From Syntrophomonadaceae bacterium (GTDB lineage Bacteria > Bacillota > Dethiobacteria > DTU022 > UBA8154), in contig PWTK01000090.1 of assembly GCA_003563895.1 (NCBI GenBank), positions 1-47,844 of the forward strand: a stretch of 47,844 nt of DNA, in the 5' to 3' direction. Positions 39,791 to 47,803 of the stretch are shown piece by piece. Position 1 is the stretch's first letter. Every line of letters starts with the position of its first letter. Position numbers and translations under genes: made by a program. Under the pieces are notes generated by a model. It made no database searches, had not been told where the DNA came from, and saw only the letters and a program-made list of their open reading frames with translations.

Positions 39791-41434
39791 ATGCGAAAAA
39801 AATTGCTGAATATTGTTTTGATGGCCCTGCTGGCCTTTTCGGCCTTTGGTGCCGCCGGGGGCTGTGGGAATAACTCCGGGGAAGCAAACAGCATCTCTCC
39901 CGCGGGGGAAATGGAAGAGACTTCTTTCCCATGCGCGGCCAAAGGCGAGGGCGATAACTCCGCCGGGCCGGAGCAGGAGTTCAAACTGGGGAACGAAGTG
40001 CTGCTGGAAAGGTACCGGCACCTGGTGGAAGGAAAACGGGTGGGCCTGGTGACCAACCAGAGCGGGGTGGACCGGAAAGGGAAAAGCACCATGGAGCGCT
40101 TGCACGAGGACAGCGGGGTGAAGCTGGCCGCCCTTTACGGGCCGGAACACGGTATCGACGGCAAAGCCGGTGCCGGAGAGTATGTAGAGTCCTACGTGCA
40201 CGAAGAGCTGGGCATCCCCGTTTACAGCCTTTATGGAAAAACCAGGAAACCCACCGCAGAGATGCTGCAGGGGGTGGATGTCCTCCTCTACGACATACAG
40301 GACATCGGCGCGCGCAGCTACACCTTCATCTCGACCCTCAATTACTGCATGGCTGCGGCGCAGGAAAAAGGGCTCCCCGTGGTGGTGCTGGACCGGCCCA
40401 ACCCGCTGGGGGGGATGATGGTGGAAGGCCCTGTGCTGGAAGAGCGGTTCCGTTCATTTGTGGGCGTGGACCACCTGCCCAAGGCCCACGGGATGACGGT
40501 GGGTGAGCTGGCCCGCTTTTTCAACCGCAAGATCGGGGCCGACCTGACGGTTGTGCCCATGGAAGGGTACCGGCGGAATATGCTTTACCAGGACACGGGG
40601 CTGACCTGGGTGCAGACATCCCCGAACATCCCCGACCTGGAGGCGGTTTTCGGCTACATGGCCACCGGCCTCGGTGAGGGGACGGGGGTTTTCCAGGCGG
40701 ATAAATTCAGGTGGATCGGCGGGAGGGGGATCGACGCCGTGCATTTTGCGGCGCTGCTCAACGAGGCGGGCCTGGAAGGAGTGCGGTTTATCCCCGAAGT
40801 GAGGGGGGAGGCGGAAGGCGTCAGGCTGCACATTACCGATTATTACCGTTTCAACCCCGCCCGGACGGGGATCTATGCGCTGACCTGCGCTTTTTCCCTG
40901 GGCGATTTCCAGGTCCCGAAAAGCGAAAAAGACGACATCGTCATGTTCGATAAGATCATGGGGACCGATCAGATGGGGCAGTACCTGGAGCAGGGGTTGA
41001 GCCCCCAGGAGATCGAAGCGCGGTTTGCCCCGGAACTGCGGCGTTTCAAAGAAGAGCGCCAGAAGTATCTGCTGGCGGAGTACGCCCCCTCCTACAAGGT
41101 GCGGGTTTGGGGGGCTGCCGTCGATTTCGACTCCCCCCCTTACATCGACTCCAACAACCGGCTCATGGTCCCGGTGAGGGCCATCGCCGAAGCGCTGGGC
41201 GCGGACGTGGGCTGGGACCCGGAATACAGGAAGGTTGCCGTAGACCGGGAGGGAAAAAGTGTTCTTTTCACCATTGACAGCGCCCGGGCCGAGGTCGACG
41301 GGGCAGTAAAAACCATGGACACAATCCCGGTCATACGAAATGGCCGCACCATGATCCCCGTGCGCTATGTGAGCGAGTATTTGGGGGTCGATGTGGACTG
41401 GAACCCCTACACCCTGACGGTTTCCGTGAATTAG
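39791..41434 (+). CDS. DUF1343/NamZ-like exo-beta-N-acetylmuramidase lipoprotein with C-terminal stalk domain
   Basis: A 547-residue exported lipoprotein (lipobox SAFGAAGGC). The DUF1343 domain (about 70-430) shows KRVGLVTNQSGVDRKG, ALYGPEHGIDGKA, LLYDIQDIGARSYTFISTL, VVLDRPNPLGG, KAHGMTVGELARFFN, LTWVQTSPNIPDLEAV and GLGEGTGVFQADKF. NamZ of Bacillus releases MurNAc from the non-reducing end of wall fragments. The C-terminal about 110 residues form a stalk domain (RLMVPVRAIAEALGADVGWD and RTMIPVRYVSEYLGVDVDW). ATG 39791 has GAGGAGAGG upstream, ruling out the longer frame from 39605. The domain order (enzyme first, stalk last) is the reverse of the other stalk proteins here. Confidence 0.9.
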   Translation: MRKKLLNIVLMALLAFSAFGAAGGCGNNSGEANSISPAGEMEETSFPCAAKGEGDNSAGPEQEFKLGNEVLLERYRHLVEGKRVGLVTNQSGVDRKGKSTMERLHEDSGVKLAALYGPEHGIDGKAGAGEYVESYVHEELGIPVYSLYGKTRKPTAEMLQGVDVLLYDIQDIGARSYTFISTLNYCMAAAQEKGLPVVVLDRPNPLGGMMVEGPVLEERFRSFVGVDHLPKAHGMTVGELARFFNRKIGADLTVVPMEGYRRNMLYQDTGLTWVQTSPNIPDLEAVFGYMATGLGEGTGVFQADKFRWIGGRGIDAVHFAALLNEAGLEGVRFIPEVRGEAEGVRLHITDYYRFNPARTGIYALTCAFSLGDFQVPKSEKDDIVMFDKIMGTDQMGQYLEQGLSPQEIEARFAPELRRFKEERQKYLLAEYAPSYKVRVWGAAVDFDSPPYIDSNNRLMVPVRAIAEALGADVGWDPEYRKVAVDREGKSVLFTIDSARAEVDGAVKTMDTIPVIRNGRTMIPVRYVSEYLGVDVDWNPYTLTVSVN

Positions 41435-41495
41435 CTCCGCAGGAGGGCGGGCAGCTCAAACAGGTTGCCTGCGGCTTGTGACAGGTTTTGGTTTT

Positions 41496-41586
41496 TTAGG
41501 CCCCCGTTTTAAGGATCTGCGCAAAAATGGCAAAACCTTTCACCGTAACGAGAAAACATCATGGCCGTGTCTTGTCCCGGTCAGGA
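41496..41586 (+). repeat. Intergenic repeat family R, copy 4
   Basis: TTAGGCCCCCGTTTTAAGG, CTGCGCAAAAATGGCAAAAC, CTTTCACCGTAACGAGAAAA and GTCTTGTCCCGGTCAGG follow in the same order as in copy 2. A second CCTGTCCCGGTTGGG block lies at 41667-41681. The 41435-41852 spacer holds no gene besides this. Confidence 0.7.
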
Positions 41587-41852
41587 CTTTCCTGCCCAAG
41601 TTTTTCGTTTTTCGCAGGAATGGCAAGAATGATTCACAGAAATAAAAAGCCTGTATGGCCCTGGCCTGTCCCGGTTGGGTTTGTGTGCCGGGGGACTTTG
41701 CATGTACAGGTAGTCTACCCGCTTACTGTGCGGCAAGAGCGACATGGCGACTTGCGGCCTTTTTGTCTTTTCGGCGCGCGGAAGAATTGCCGCTGGCGGC
41801 GCAGAATCTCCGGGCTGAAAGCGGTGAGGCCGTTTCGCGTGCCCGGGCCGGT

Positions 41853-43664
41853 TCAGCCCTGTCCTTCGTCCCCGTAGAGCCAGCGGTAAGTCAGGTACGA
41901 ATCGCGCACCCTGGTAATGTATTCCCTCGTTTCACGGTACGTGATGGCGGTGGGGAATCCGCCCGGTTCTTCTCCCAGGTGGGACCGGCTCCAGCGCCGG
42001 GCATTTCCCGCCCCCGCGTTGTAAGCGGCCAGCGCTTTGTCCAGGTCGTTTTCAAAGTTGTTAAGTCGGGAGCGCAGGTACCAAGCCCCGAAGCGGATGC
42101 TCGTCTCCGGGTCCAAAAGGTCGTCCACGACAAAATCGTCGAAGCCCTTGCGCCGAGCGATCTCCTCCCCCGTGGAGGGCATGATCTGCATGAGCCCCAC
42201 GGCACCCGCCCAAGACACGACCTCCGGTTGGAAACGGCTTTCTTCCCGCATTACCGCCAGCAGGAGAAAGGGGTCCACCAGGTAATCCTCGGCCGCTTCT
42301 GCCACCAGGGGCTCAAACGGCTTGGGGTAAGCCAGTTCGTAAGCTTCCCGGCTGGGATGCTTCTCCAGCAGTTGAATGCCCTGGCGGACACCCCAATAAT
42401 AATGTCCCTCCTGCAGGTACCATTCGCCCAGGTAAAGCCTTTCTGCAGGTGTGGCCAGCTTTTCCCCGATGGCCATCTCCAGCTCGGCCAGATCTCCCCG
42501 CCCGCTCTGCCGGTACGCTTCGGCCCGCCCCAGGAAGTCCGGCTTGGCCGGGGAAATTTTGGGGGCAGCCGACCACCGGGGCTCTTTACCCAAACGGTCC
42601 AACCAGGCGGGGTGATGGGAAAGCTTTCTCAAGAAAACGTCCGCCTCCGGGTCCCCTTTCCTGGTGAGGAGGATATAGGCTCTGTAAGCGGCATCGTCTC
42701 GAAGCGAGCTGCTGCCGCGCGCCAGCTCTTTGTAAACGGGAAGCGCTTTCGAGCTGCTGCCCAGCTCTTCCAGCCTCCGGGCCCCTATCCACTGTACGCT
42801 GGGATCCAGGGCGTTGCTGAAGGCTTCGGCGGCTTCTTCCCGGTATCCTTCCTGCTCCAAAAGGAGCCCCCTGCGGTGGTTGCCCCTGGGGCCCAGGAGG
42901 GTATAAACCCGCAGCGCCTCTTCTTTTTCGCCGAGGGCTTCCAGGGTGCGGGCGTAAAAAAACTCCACCTCTTCCCGGATCTCCTGGCCGGGGTCCAGCT
43001 CCTCGCGCAGCTCTTCCAGAAAGGGCAGCGCTTCCTCAAAGCGCTCCAGTTCCACCAGCGCTCGGGCGTAGCCGTGCCGCAGTTCTTTGGACGGATCGTT
43101 TTGGATCAGGGGCCCCATGAGGTCGACGGCTTCGTTCCACATGTCGTTTTCGAGCAGGTCCAGACCGATAAGGGAGGGCTCGACCTCCAACTGGAGAAGG
43201 CCTTCCAGGGCTTCACGGTCGGGCAGCAGTTTTCGATACACTTCCCGCGCTTCAGAGTGAAGGCCCCGAGATTTTAAATAATTGGCCAGCTCCAACCGCA
43301 CTTCCGAAGTGGTGTGCAGTGCGAGCGCCCGGCGGAAAAAGCGGGCGGCCCCCTCGGCGTTTGTCGCTTTCCGGTGGGCCAGCTCCAGGCTGGCCCGGTA
43401 ACCGACGGCATCATTGCGGCGGGAAAGCCGGAGAAGTTCTTCTTCCCCCGCCGGAGGTTCTTTCTGCAGGACTTCTTCCAGCCGCTCAGCGTAGCGCAGC
43501 TTTTTGTCTTCCTCGGGCACTTCAACTTCTTCCTTGCTCCGGAACACTTCCGTCAGCCTGTCGTGCAGCAGATCGAAGCTCCCCGGCGGAAGCAAAAAGG
43601 CCGCGGCTGCCAGTAGCAGGAGGCCCATGAATACGCTTAACAGGACTTTTCCAAATTTGGTCAT
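41853..43664 (-). CDS. TPR-containing lytic transglycosylase (Slt type)
   Basis: A 603-residue membrane-anchored or exported enzyme that cleaves peptidoglycan between MurNAc and GlcNAc with anhydro ring formation. The N-terminal hydrophobic segment is about residues 7-27. A long helical TPR-like region (about 50-450) contains repeats such as GYRASLELAHRKATNAEGAA and ALPFLEELREELDPG. The C-terminal SLT domain has the catalytic glutamate in LLAVMREESRFQPEV, then AVGLMQIMPSTGEEIA, LDPETSIRFGAWYL and LAAYNAGAGNARRW. ATG 43664 has AAAAGGAAGG upstream; the longer frame from 43697 is less likely. It is convergent with the NamZ-like gene, with which it may cooperate in wall turnover. Confidence 0.94.
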   Translation of the reverse strand: MTKFGKVLLSVFMGLLLLAAAAFLLPPGSFDLLHDRLTEVFRSKEEVEVPEEDKKLRYAERLEEVLQKEPPAGEEELLRLSRRNDAVGYRASLELAHRKATNAEGAARFFRRALALHTTSEVRLELANYLKSRGLHSEAREVYRKLLPDREALEGLLQLEVEPSLIGLDLLENDMWNEAVDLMGPLIQNDPSKELRHGYARALVELERFEEALPFLEELREELDPGQEIREEVEFFYARTLEALGEKEEALRVYTLLGPRGNHRRGLLLEQEGYREEAAEAFSNALDPSVQWIGARRLEELGSSSKALPVYKELARGSSSLRDDAAYRAYILLTRKGDPEADVFLRKLSHHPAWLDRLGKEPRWSAAPKISPAKPDFLGRAEAYRQSGRGDLAELEMAIGEKLATPAERLYLGEWYLQEGHYYWGVRQGIQLLEKHPSREAYELAYPKPFEPLVAEAAEDYLVDPFLLLAVMREESRFQPEVVSWAGAVGLMQIMPSTGEEIARRKGFDDFVVDDLLDPETSIRFGAWYLRSRLNNFENDLDKALAAYNAGAGNARRWSRSHLGEEPGGFPTAITYRETREYITRVRDSYLTYRWLYGDEGQG

Positions 43665-43909
43665 TTTCCTTCCTTTTCCCCCGTCTCGAGTGTTCAAGGT
43701 GTAGTGCTAACAAGTTACCACAGAGAGGGTTGCATGTCAACATAAATACCCGGGCAGCTTGGCTTGAAGCCTGTGGAGGGCCCTGAAAGGTGGTGCCGCA
43801 AGGGCGCTGCTGCAGGAGAAAAACGGGGGGCTCGATTGGTGCGGGCCTGAAAGAAAAAGCCCGCCGGCTGCAGGGAGGGGGGCAGGAATAAAAACGGAAA
43901 AAGACAATT

Positions 43910-44872
43910 TCAGCGGCGGCTTTTTTTTCCGGCAGGAACAAGCTCTTCTACCGCTGGCACAGGGCGGCCTCCGGAAAAAACGTGGTTCTGGAGCCCGAAT
44001 TCATCCAGCAGCTGGAGGGCTTCGTCGATACCGCTGCCCAGCTCTTCCAGCCGATGGGCATCCGAACCGACGGTGAATATGGATACACCCGCCTCGACGG
44101 CCATGGCCACGATTTCGCGGGAAGGGTGAAACGTTCGCAGCCCGCGGCGCAGGCCGGAGGTGTTGATTTCCAGACCCATTCCGCACGCCGCCAGGTCTTT
44201 CAGGAGGGGTTCCAGGGCGCTGCGCTGCTCCGTGAGAATGGGGGGGCCGTAATAGTGGAGGCCGTAACGGCGGTACAGGTCGAGGTGGGCCACGCAGTGA
44301 AAAAGCCCCGTCCGCACGCCGCTGTGCAGCACTTTAAAATAATCTTCCAGCAGCCGGTGCAGCGGGCGGTGGCGGAAATAGCGCGGGCTTTCGTCCATGG
44401 AGGAGATGGCGACGTGGTCCAAACAGTGGACGGCGCAGAGCACGTAATCGAAGGGGTATCCCTCCAGCAGACTTTCAATTTCTTTCTCCAGGCCCAGGTC
44501 GTAGCCGATTTCCACCCCGGCTTTCACCCGCAAGCCCGTCCCCCGCAGCCGATCTCTGGCCGCTTCGATCTCGGAGAAATAGCCGTCCAGCCAGCGCTTG
44601 TCGCGGACCGGGTGTGTTTTGCCCCTGAAGATTACATAATTGTCTATTTCTTTTCGCACCGGGTCCAGCTCCGCGTGGGTGGTAAAACAAATTTCTGTCA
44701 ACCCCAGCTCTACTGCTCGGCGGCAGTAATCCATGATGGGTAATGGTTCCGCATCGATGGAATAATCCGGGTGCAGGTGATAATCCGTGCGGGGCTGGCG
44801 GAAAAGGGGTTTTCCCTCTAAACGGCGGTTCGCCGGATTTGCCTTTCTTTTGACGCAGGTCTTCTGTTTCAA
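43910..44872 (-). CDS. PHP-domain phosphatase, histidinol-phosphatase (HisK) type
   Basis: A 320-residue cytoplasmic metal-dependent phosphoesterase. PHP motifs: DYHLHPDYSIDAEP (metal ligands H-x-H and D), ICFTTHAELDP, VKAGVEIGYDLG, YVLCAVHCLDHVA, FHCVAHLDLYRRYG, LEINTSGLRRG and FTVGSDAHRLEELGSG. These fit HisK histinol-phosphate phosphatase of Firmicutes, but other PHP phosphatases share the pattern and no his genes adjoin. TTG 44872 is chosen: AAAGGAG lies eight bases upstream, and no site precedes the longer frame from 44959. The extreme N-terminus (KQKTCVKRKANPANRR) is basic and not conserved in the family. Confidence 0.85.
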   Translation of the reverse strand: MKQKTCVKRKANPANRRLEGKPLFRQPRTDYHLHPDYSIDAEPLPIMDYCRRAVELGLTEICFTTHAELDPVRKEIDNYVIFRGKTHPVRDKRWLDGYFSEIEAARDRLRGTGLRVKAGVEIGYDLGLEKEIESLLEGYPFDYVLCAVHCLDHVAISSMDESPRYFRHRPLHRLLEDYFKVLHSGVRTGLFHCVAHLDLYRRYGLHYYGPPILTEQRSALEPLLKDLAACGMGLEINTSGLRRGLRTFHPSREIVAMAVEAGVSIFTVGSDAHRLEELGSGIDEALQLLDEFGLQNHVFSGGRPVPAVEELVPAGKKSRR

Positions 44873-45244
44873 CGTTACAGCTCCTTTTTGTCCCGTATTA
44901 TTGTTGCAGGGGTAAGGCTTTGCTCGCGCCTGTATTTGATAATACTTGCAAAGGTCCAATTGGTCAAGGGGTTACCAGGTGGTGTCGGCCTCATAAATAT
45001 GCAGGTGCATGGGCAGAAGACCTGTTTTAACCCCCCAGGCAGCTGAGGGCAGGGTTTTTCCCTATTTGTGTTTAAATAAGCCTTCGATTTCAAAGAGACA
45101 GGGCCGGAAACAAACCTCACTCAGAGGGGCACCTCCGTCCCTTTGTTTGCAATGGAAGGGTATTTGCAGCGTCCCAGCAGTTCAAATGCTGCAGATATAC
45201 AGCAGCGCTTCCGGGGCCGCATACACGCTGCAGGGCTCGCGGGA

Positions 45245-46066
45245 TCAGCCGGTGTCACCGCCTTCCTGCATCAAGGCGTGAATGGCGACTTCGACCGCTT
45301 TGTGAGCCGGGGGAATTAACCTGGGGTTGATGATTACGGGGCTGAACGTCCCCAGGAGCACACCGGCTGTTGGAAAGCTGCCGATGAAGGTGAAGGCCTG
45401 CGAAAGCGCAAACGCCGTCTCAATATCGGGGCATAAGATGATGTCGGGATCGCCCGGGACGGGGCTTTTAATGCCCTTGAGTTCGGCTGCTTCCCGCTGG
45501 ATCACGGCATCAATGTCCAGGGGGCCTTCCACCAGGGCATTCAGCTGCCCCCGATCGGACATCTTGGAGAGCACGGCGGCCTCCGAGGTGGAGGGTATGG
45601 CCGGGTTAATAGTTTCAATGGCGGAAAGGACTGCCACCTTCGGTTTTTCCATGGAGAGCGCTTCGGCGAGCTCGATGGCCCTGTTCAGGCAAGCAATTTT
45701 TTGCTGCAGGTCGGGAAAATCATGCATGTAGGTATCGGACATCAGCAGCAATTTGTGATGCACCCGGTCTTCGAAAACGCTCACAAAGCAGGGGTTTTTT
45801 CCCAGGATTCCCTCCGCTTCCAGGAGATCAAATAAACGCTGAAGGGAAATATTGCCCTGGAGGAGCATATCGGCCTGTCTGTTTTTAAGAAGGCGGCAGG
45901 CTTCCTTTACCGAGTGCTCTTCGCCGCCCTCCGGGGCAGTTACCGCGTGGCCCCTGCGGAGGAGCTCTTCTTCTAAATTGTCGGGCAGTGCGGCACCTTC
46001 CGGTGAAGGGGCTGTGACAATGCGCCTGGCGGGAGCCCGCTTTAGGATTTCAGCGAAAGTTTTCAC
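45245..46066 (-). CDS. Phosphate butyryltransferase-like protein, divergent (second of a tandem pair)
   Basis: A 273-residue member of the phosphate acetyl/butyryltransferase family. Conserved parts: DMLLQGNISLQRLFDLL, LLLMSDTYMHDFPDLQQK, PKVAVLSAIETINPAIPSTSEA, KMSDRGQLNALVEGPLDIDAVI and DPDIILCPDIETAFAL. Typical enzymes continue with an SRADS substrate loop; here the place reads PVIINPRLIPPAHK, so the acyl-phosphate site is altered. GTG 46066 has AAGGAGGGG upstream and overlaps the end of the preceding paralogue by 17 bases. No butyrate kinase gene is adjacent. The protein may be a partner or regulatory subunit of its neighbour rather than a full enzyme. Confidence 0.8.
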   Translation of the reverse strand: MKTFAEILKRAPARRIVTAPSPEGAALPDNLEEELLRRGHAVTAPEGGEEHSVKEACRLLKNRQADMLLQGNISLQRLFDLLEAEGILGKNPCFVSVFEDRVHHKLLLMSDTYMHDFPDLQQKIACLNRAIELAEALSMEKPKVAVLSAIETINPAIPSTSEAAVLSKMSDRGQLNALVEGPLDIDAVIQREAAELKGIKSPVPGDPDIILCPDIETAFALSQAFTFIGSFPTAGVLLGTFSPVIINPRLIPPAHKAVEVAIHALMQEGGDTG

Positions 46067-46949
46067 AGTACCCCTCCTTAAATCGAGATGCCACGACGAC
46101 AACCAGGGATATCTCGTCCACCAGGTGGATGGCGCTGTCGGCACGAGCCGGGATGAGCACCGGCCCCCAGGAAGTCATGACCACACCCCGGCGCTTAACA
46201 TCCAGGAAAAAGTCCAGCTTAACGATGCTGTTGGCCGTGACAAGATGAGGCATGAGCAAAATGTTTGGCCGCTCTTCCGGTTCTGCTTCAAACAGGTCCC
46301 TAATGTTCCCGCTTATGACAGGGCAGTCGTAGCCTTCACCGGCCAGGGCTTCTTTCAAGTAATCCCGGTCGGCGTGCGAGGGGAGTTCGCGGTCAAGCTC
46401 TCTTTTTGCCGAAACGAGCATGATTCTGGGGTCGTCATGCCCAAAAAGCCCCCGGTAGGCAATGGCGTTTTTTAGCAGTTCGACCTTGGTCTCTCGGTCC
46501 GGGGCAATATTGACCCCGGGGTCCGTCAGGATGACAAAGTGATCTAATGGGGAAATTTCCCAAAACGTAGTGACGGCGATGACCTTCTGCAGCCCGGTTT
46601 TTTTCATTTTGCGGATCACAGCCCTGTACACGTAATTGGTGGACATCTGCCCCTTGCTGATCACGTCCACTTCGCCTGTGGAAAGCAGATCAACCCCCTT
46701 GTCGGCGATAAGCTGCGGGTCATCAATGAAGGTTTGGTCAAAGTCGCTGATATCAAAGCCGATTTCCGCTGCAGCCGCCTCCATCAACTCTTTATTGCCG
46801 ATCAATACGGGAATGATCAGGTTCCGCTCGCAGGCCATCCGGATAGCCTTCATAAAGTTGGGGTCACCGGGAGAGAGGATGGCCAGCGTAATGGGGCCTT
46901 TTTCTAAGGCTTCCGCGTCCACTTCGGCAACATTGTTTAACTTTTTCAC
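46050..46949 (-). CDS. Phosphate acetyl/butyryltransferase-like protein (first of a tandem pair)
   Basis: A 299-residue member of the Pta/Ptb family, which exchanges CoA and phosphate on acyl groups. Conserved parts: ITLAILSPGDPNFMKAIRMA, DVISKGQMSTNYVYRAVI, FVILTDPGVNIAPDRETKV, LLKNAIAYRG and, unlike its neighbour, the substrate loop GPVLIPARADSAIHLVDEIS. The middle segment usually reading PKVAVLSAxE is changed (PRIMLVSAKRELDRELPSHA), and the GPLALDNA part is weak. GTG 46949 is the likely start; GTG 46961 is possible. The two paralogues degenerate in different places, which suggests a heteromer. Upstream of it on the minus strand no clear promoter was found. Confidence 0.78.
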   Translation of the reverse strand: MKKLNNVAEVDAEALEKGPITLAILSPGDPNFMKAIRMACERNLIIPVLIGNKELMEAAAAEIGFDISDFDQTFIDDPQLIADKGVDLLSTGEVDVISKGQMSTNYVYRAVIRKMKKTGLQKVIAVTTFWEISPLDHFVILTDPGVNIAPDRETKVELLKNAIAYRGLFGHDDPRIMLVSAKRELDRELPSHADRDYLKEALAGEGYDCPVISGNIRDLFEAEPEERPNILLMPHLVTANSIVKLDFFLDVKRRGVVMTSWGPVLIPARADSAIHLVDEISLVVVVASRFKEGYCENFR

Positions 46950-47194
46950 GGGAAAAAGCACCTCTTTTCTCGGGGATTCCTCCGGGGAAGAGCTGGAATA
47001 AGCCCAAAGACCTGATACACTCCGCCCCCTTTCCCCGGCCCGTCAAGCAAAAAGTCCTCTGGGAAACAAACCCGTTTCCGCCAAAACTCCCCATTCAACG
47101 GAACGTGCCCGATTTATCAAATATTTCTACGTTTTGTCCTCAATAACCTTCATCCTGTTCCAAATTGTTTGATCAGCGTTAACAGCAGTAAAAT

Positions 47195-47291
47195 AAGCCC
47201 TTGGTTCCCAAGTTCTTTGTGAATTTGGCAAATCTTTTTCAAGTGATCCTGTAAGGGCTGATTTTTTCTACGTTAAGAAGGGGCATTTTAA
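47195..47291 (+). repeat. Intergenic repeat family R, copy 5
   Basis: AGCCCTTGGTTCCCAAGTTC, AATTTGGCAAATCTTTTTCA, AAGGGCTGATTTTTTCTACG. The third block is close to copy 1. The end touches MITE-like copy C. Confidence 0.6.
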
Positions 47292-47400
47292 AATGTGGCT
47301 GTCCGATTAACTCAGGAAAAGGCAGTTTCTTGGTTGCAATCTCGCAAGTATGCTCATACCCGCACCCAAGGCACTGGAATTCATTTGGCCAGCGCATCAT
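47239..47400 (-). CDS. Zinc-ribbon-like small ORF within repeat copy C, possibly a transposase N-terminal remnant
   Basis: Frame of 53 codons beginning MMRWPNEFQCLGCGYEHTCE and continuing IATKKLPFPELIGQ. RWPNEF-x-C-x2-CG resembles the RWPxGFxCPxCG start of IS1595-type (ISXO2-like) transposases. The second pair of cysteines and the catalytic domain are absent. Copy B encodes a related open frame (7941-8087) and copy A a frameshifted one. No Shine-Dalgarno site is seen, so expression is doubtful. Confidence 0.3.
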   Translation of the reverse strand: MMRWPNEFQCLGCGYEHTCEIATKKLPFPELIGQPHFKMPLLNVEKISPYRIT

Positions 47401-47435
47401 GTATAAAGGGCTCCTGAGCTAAATCGATAATCATT
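47292..47435 (-). repeat. MITE-like repeat element, copy C
   Basis: Inverted copy of the element at 3465-3607 and 7906-8047. The left end on the plus strand is GTGGCTGTCCGATTAACTCA, which looks like an insertion-sequence end; the right end reads, inverted, ATGATTATCGATTTAGCTCA. The mini-ORF is intact on the minus strand (47434-47381, MIIDLAQEPFIHDALAK) but with TGA instead of TAG as stop. Confidence 0.8.
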
Positions 47436-47472
47436 TTTTGAAATATAACTGTTTGACACCGGATTGTCCGGG

Positions 47473-47612
47473 TTAGGTCCTTAAGCCCCAAATTCTACGC
47501 AAATTTGGCAACCTTTTTTAGTGATCACTTGTGAGCACCGATGTTTACTACGTTTAGCAGGGGTTACTTTTCAAGATCGGTATTTTATGGCACCGGCTAT
47601 GTCCAGGCTGGG
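47473..47612 (+). repeat. Intergenic repeat family R, copy 6
   Basis: TTAGGTCCTTAAGCCCCAAA, CTACGCAAATTTGGCAACCT, TTTTTTAGTGATCACTTGTG, TACTACGTTTAGCAGGGG and TATGGCACCGGCTATGTCCA follow in the order of the other copies. It flanks copy C on its right side. Confidence 0.55.
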
Positions 47613-47700
47613 TGGAGAGAAATCTTGCGACCCTTAAAATTATCAAAACCGGCAAAAAAACAGGACAAAGGATCTGCCGTGAATGGCGGGAAAAATCTTT

Positions 47701-47728
47701 TTAGCCGGCGCGCACATTAGCCGGCGCG
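47701..47728 (+). repeat. Direct repeat TTAGCCGGCGCG
   Basis: The 12-mer occurs at 47701-47712 and 47717-47728, just upstream of the tRNA promoter. Confidence 0.6.
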
Positions 47729-47734
47729 AAGATC

Positions 47735-47762
47735 TTGATTTCCCATTTGTTTGTGGTATAAT
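47735..47762 (+). promoter_or_regulatory. Promoter of the tRNA gene
   Basis: TTGATT (47735-47740), 16-base spacer, TATAAT (47757-47762). A 7-bp hairpin AGCAAGC/GCTTGCT follows in the leader (47770-47796). Confidence 0.72.
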
Positions 47763-47803
47763 TTCTCTTAGCAAGCAGCCTGAAAAATGGCTTGCTGTAT
47801 CAG

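Noticed and set aside
41655..43277. 540-codon frame on the plus strand
   Set aside because: Antisense to the lytic transglycosylase; no protein-like motif.
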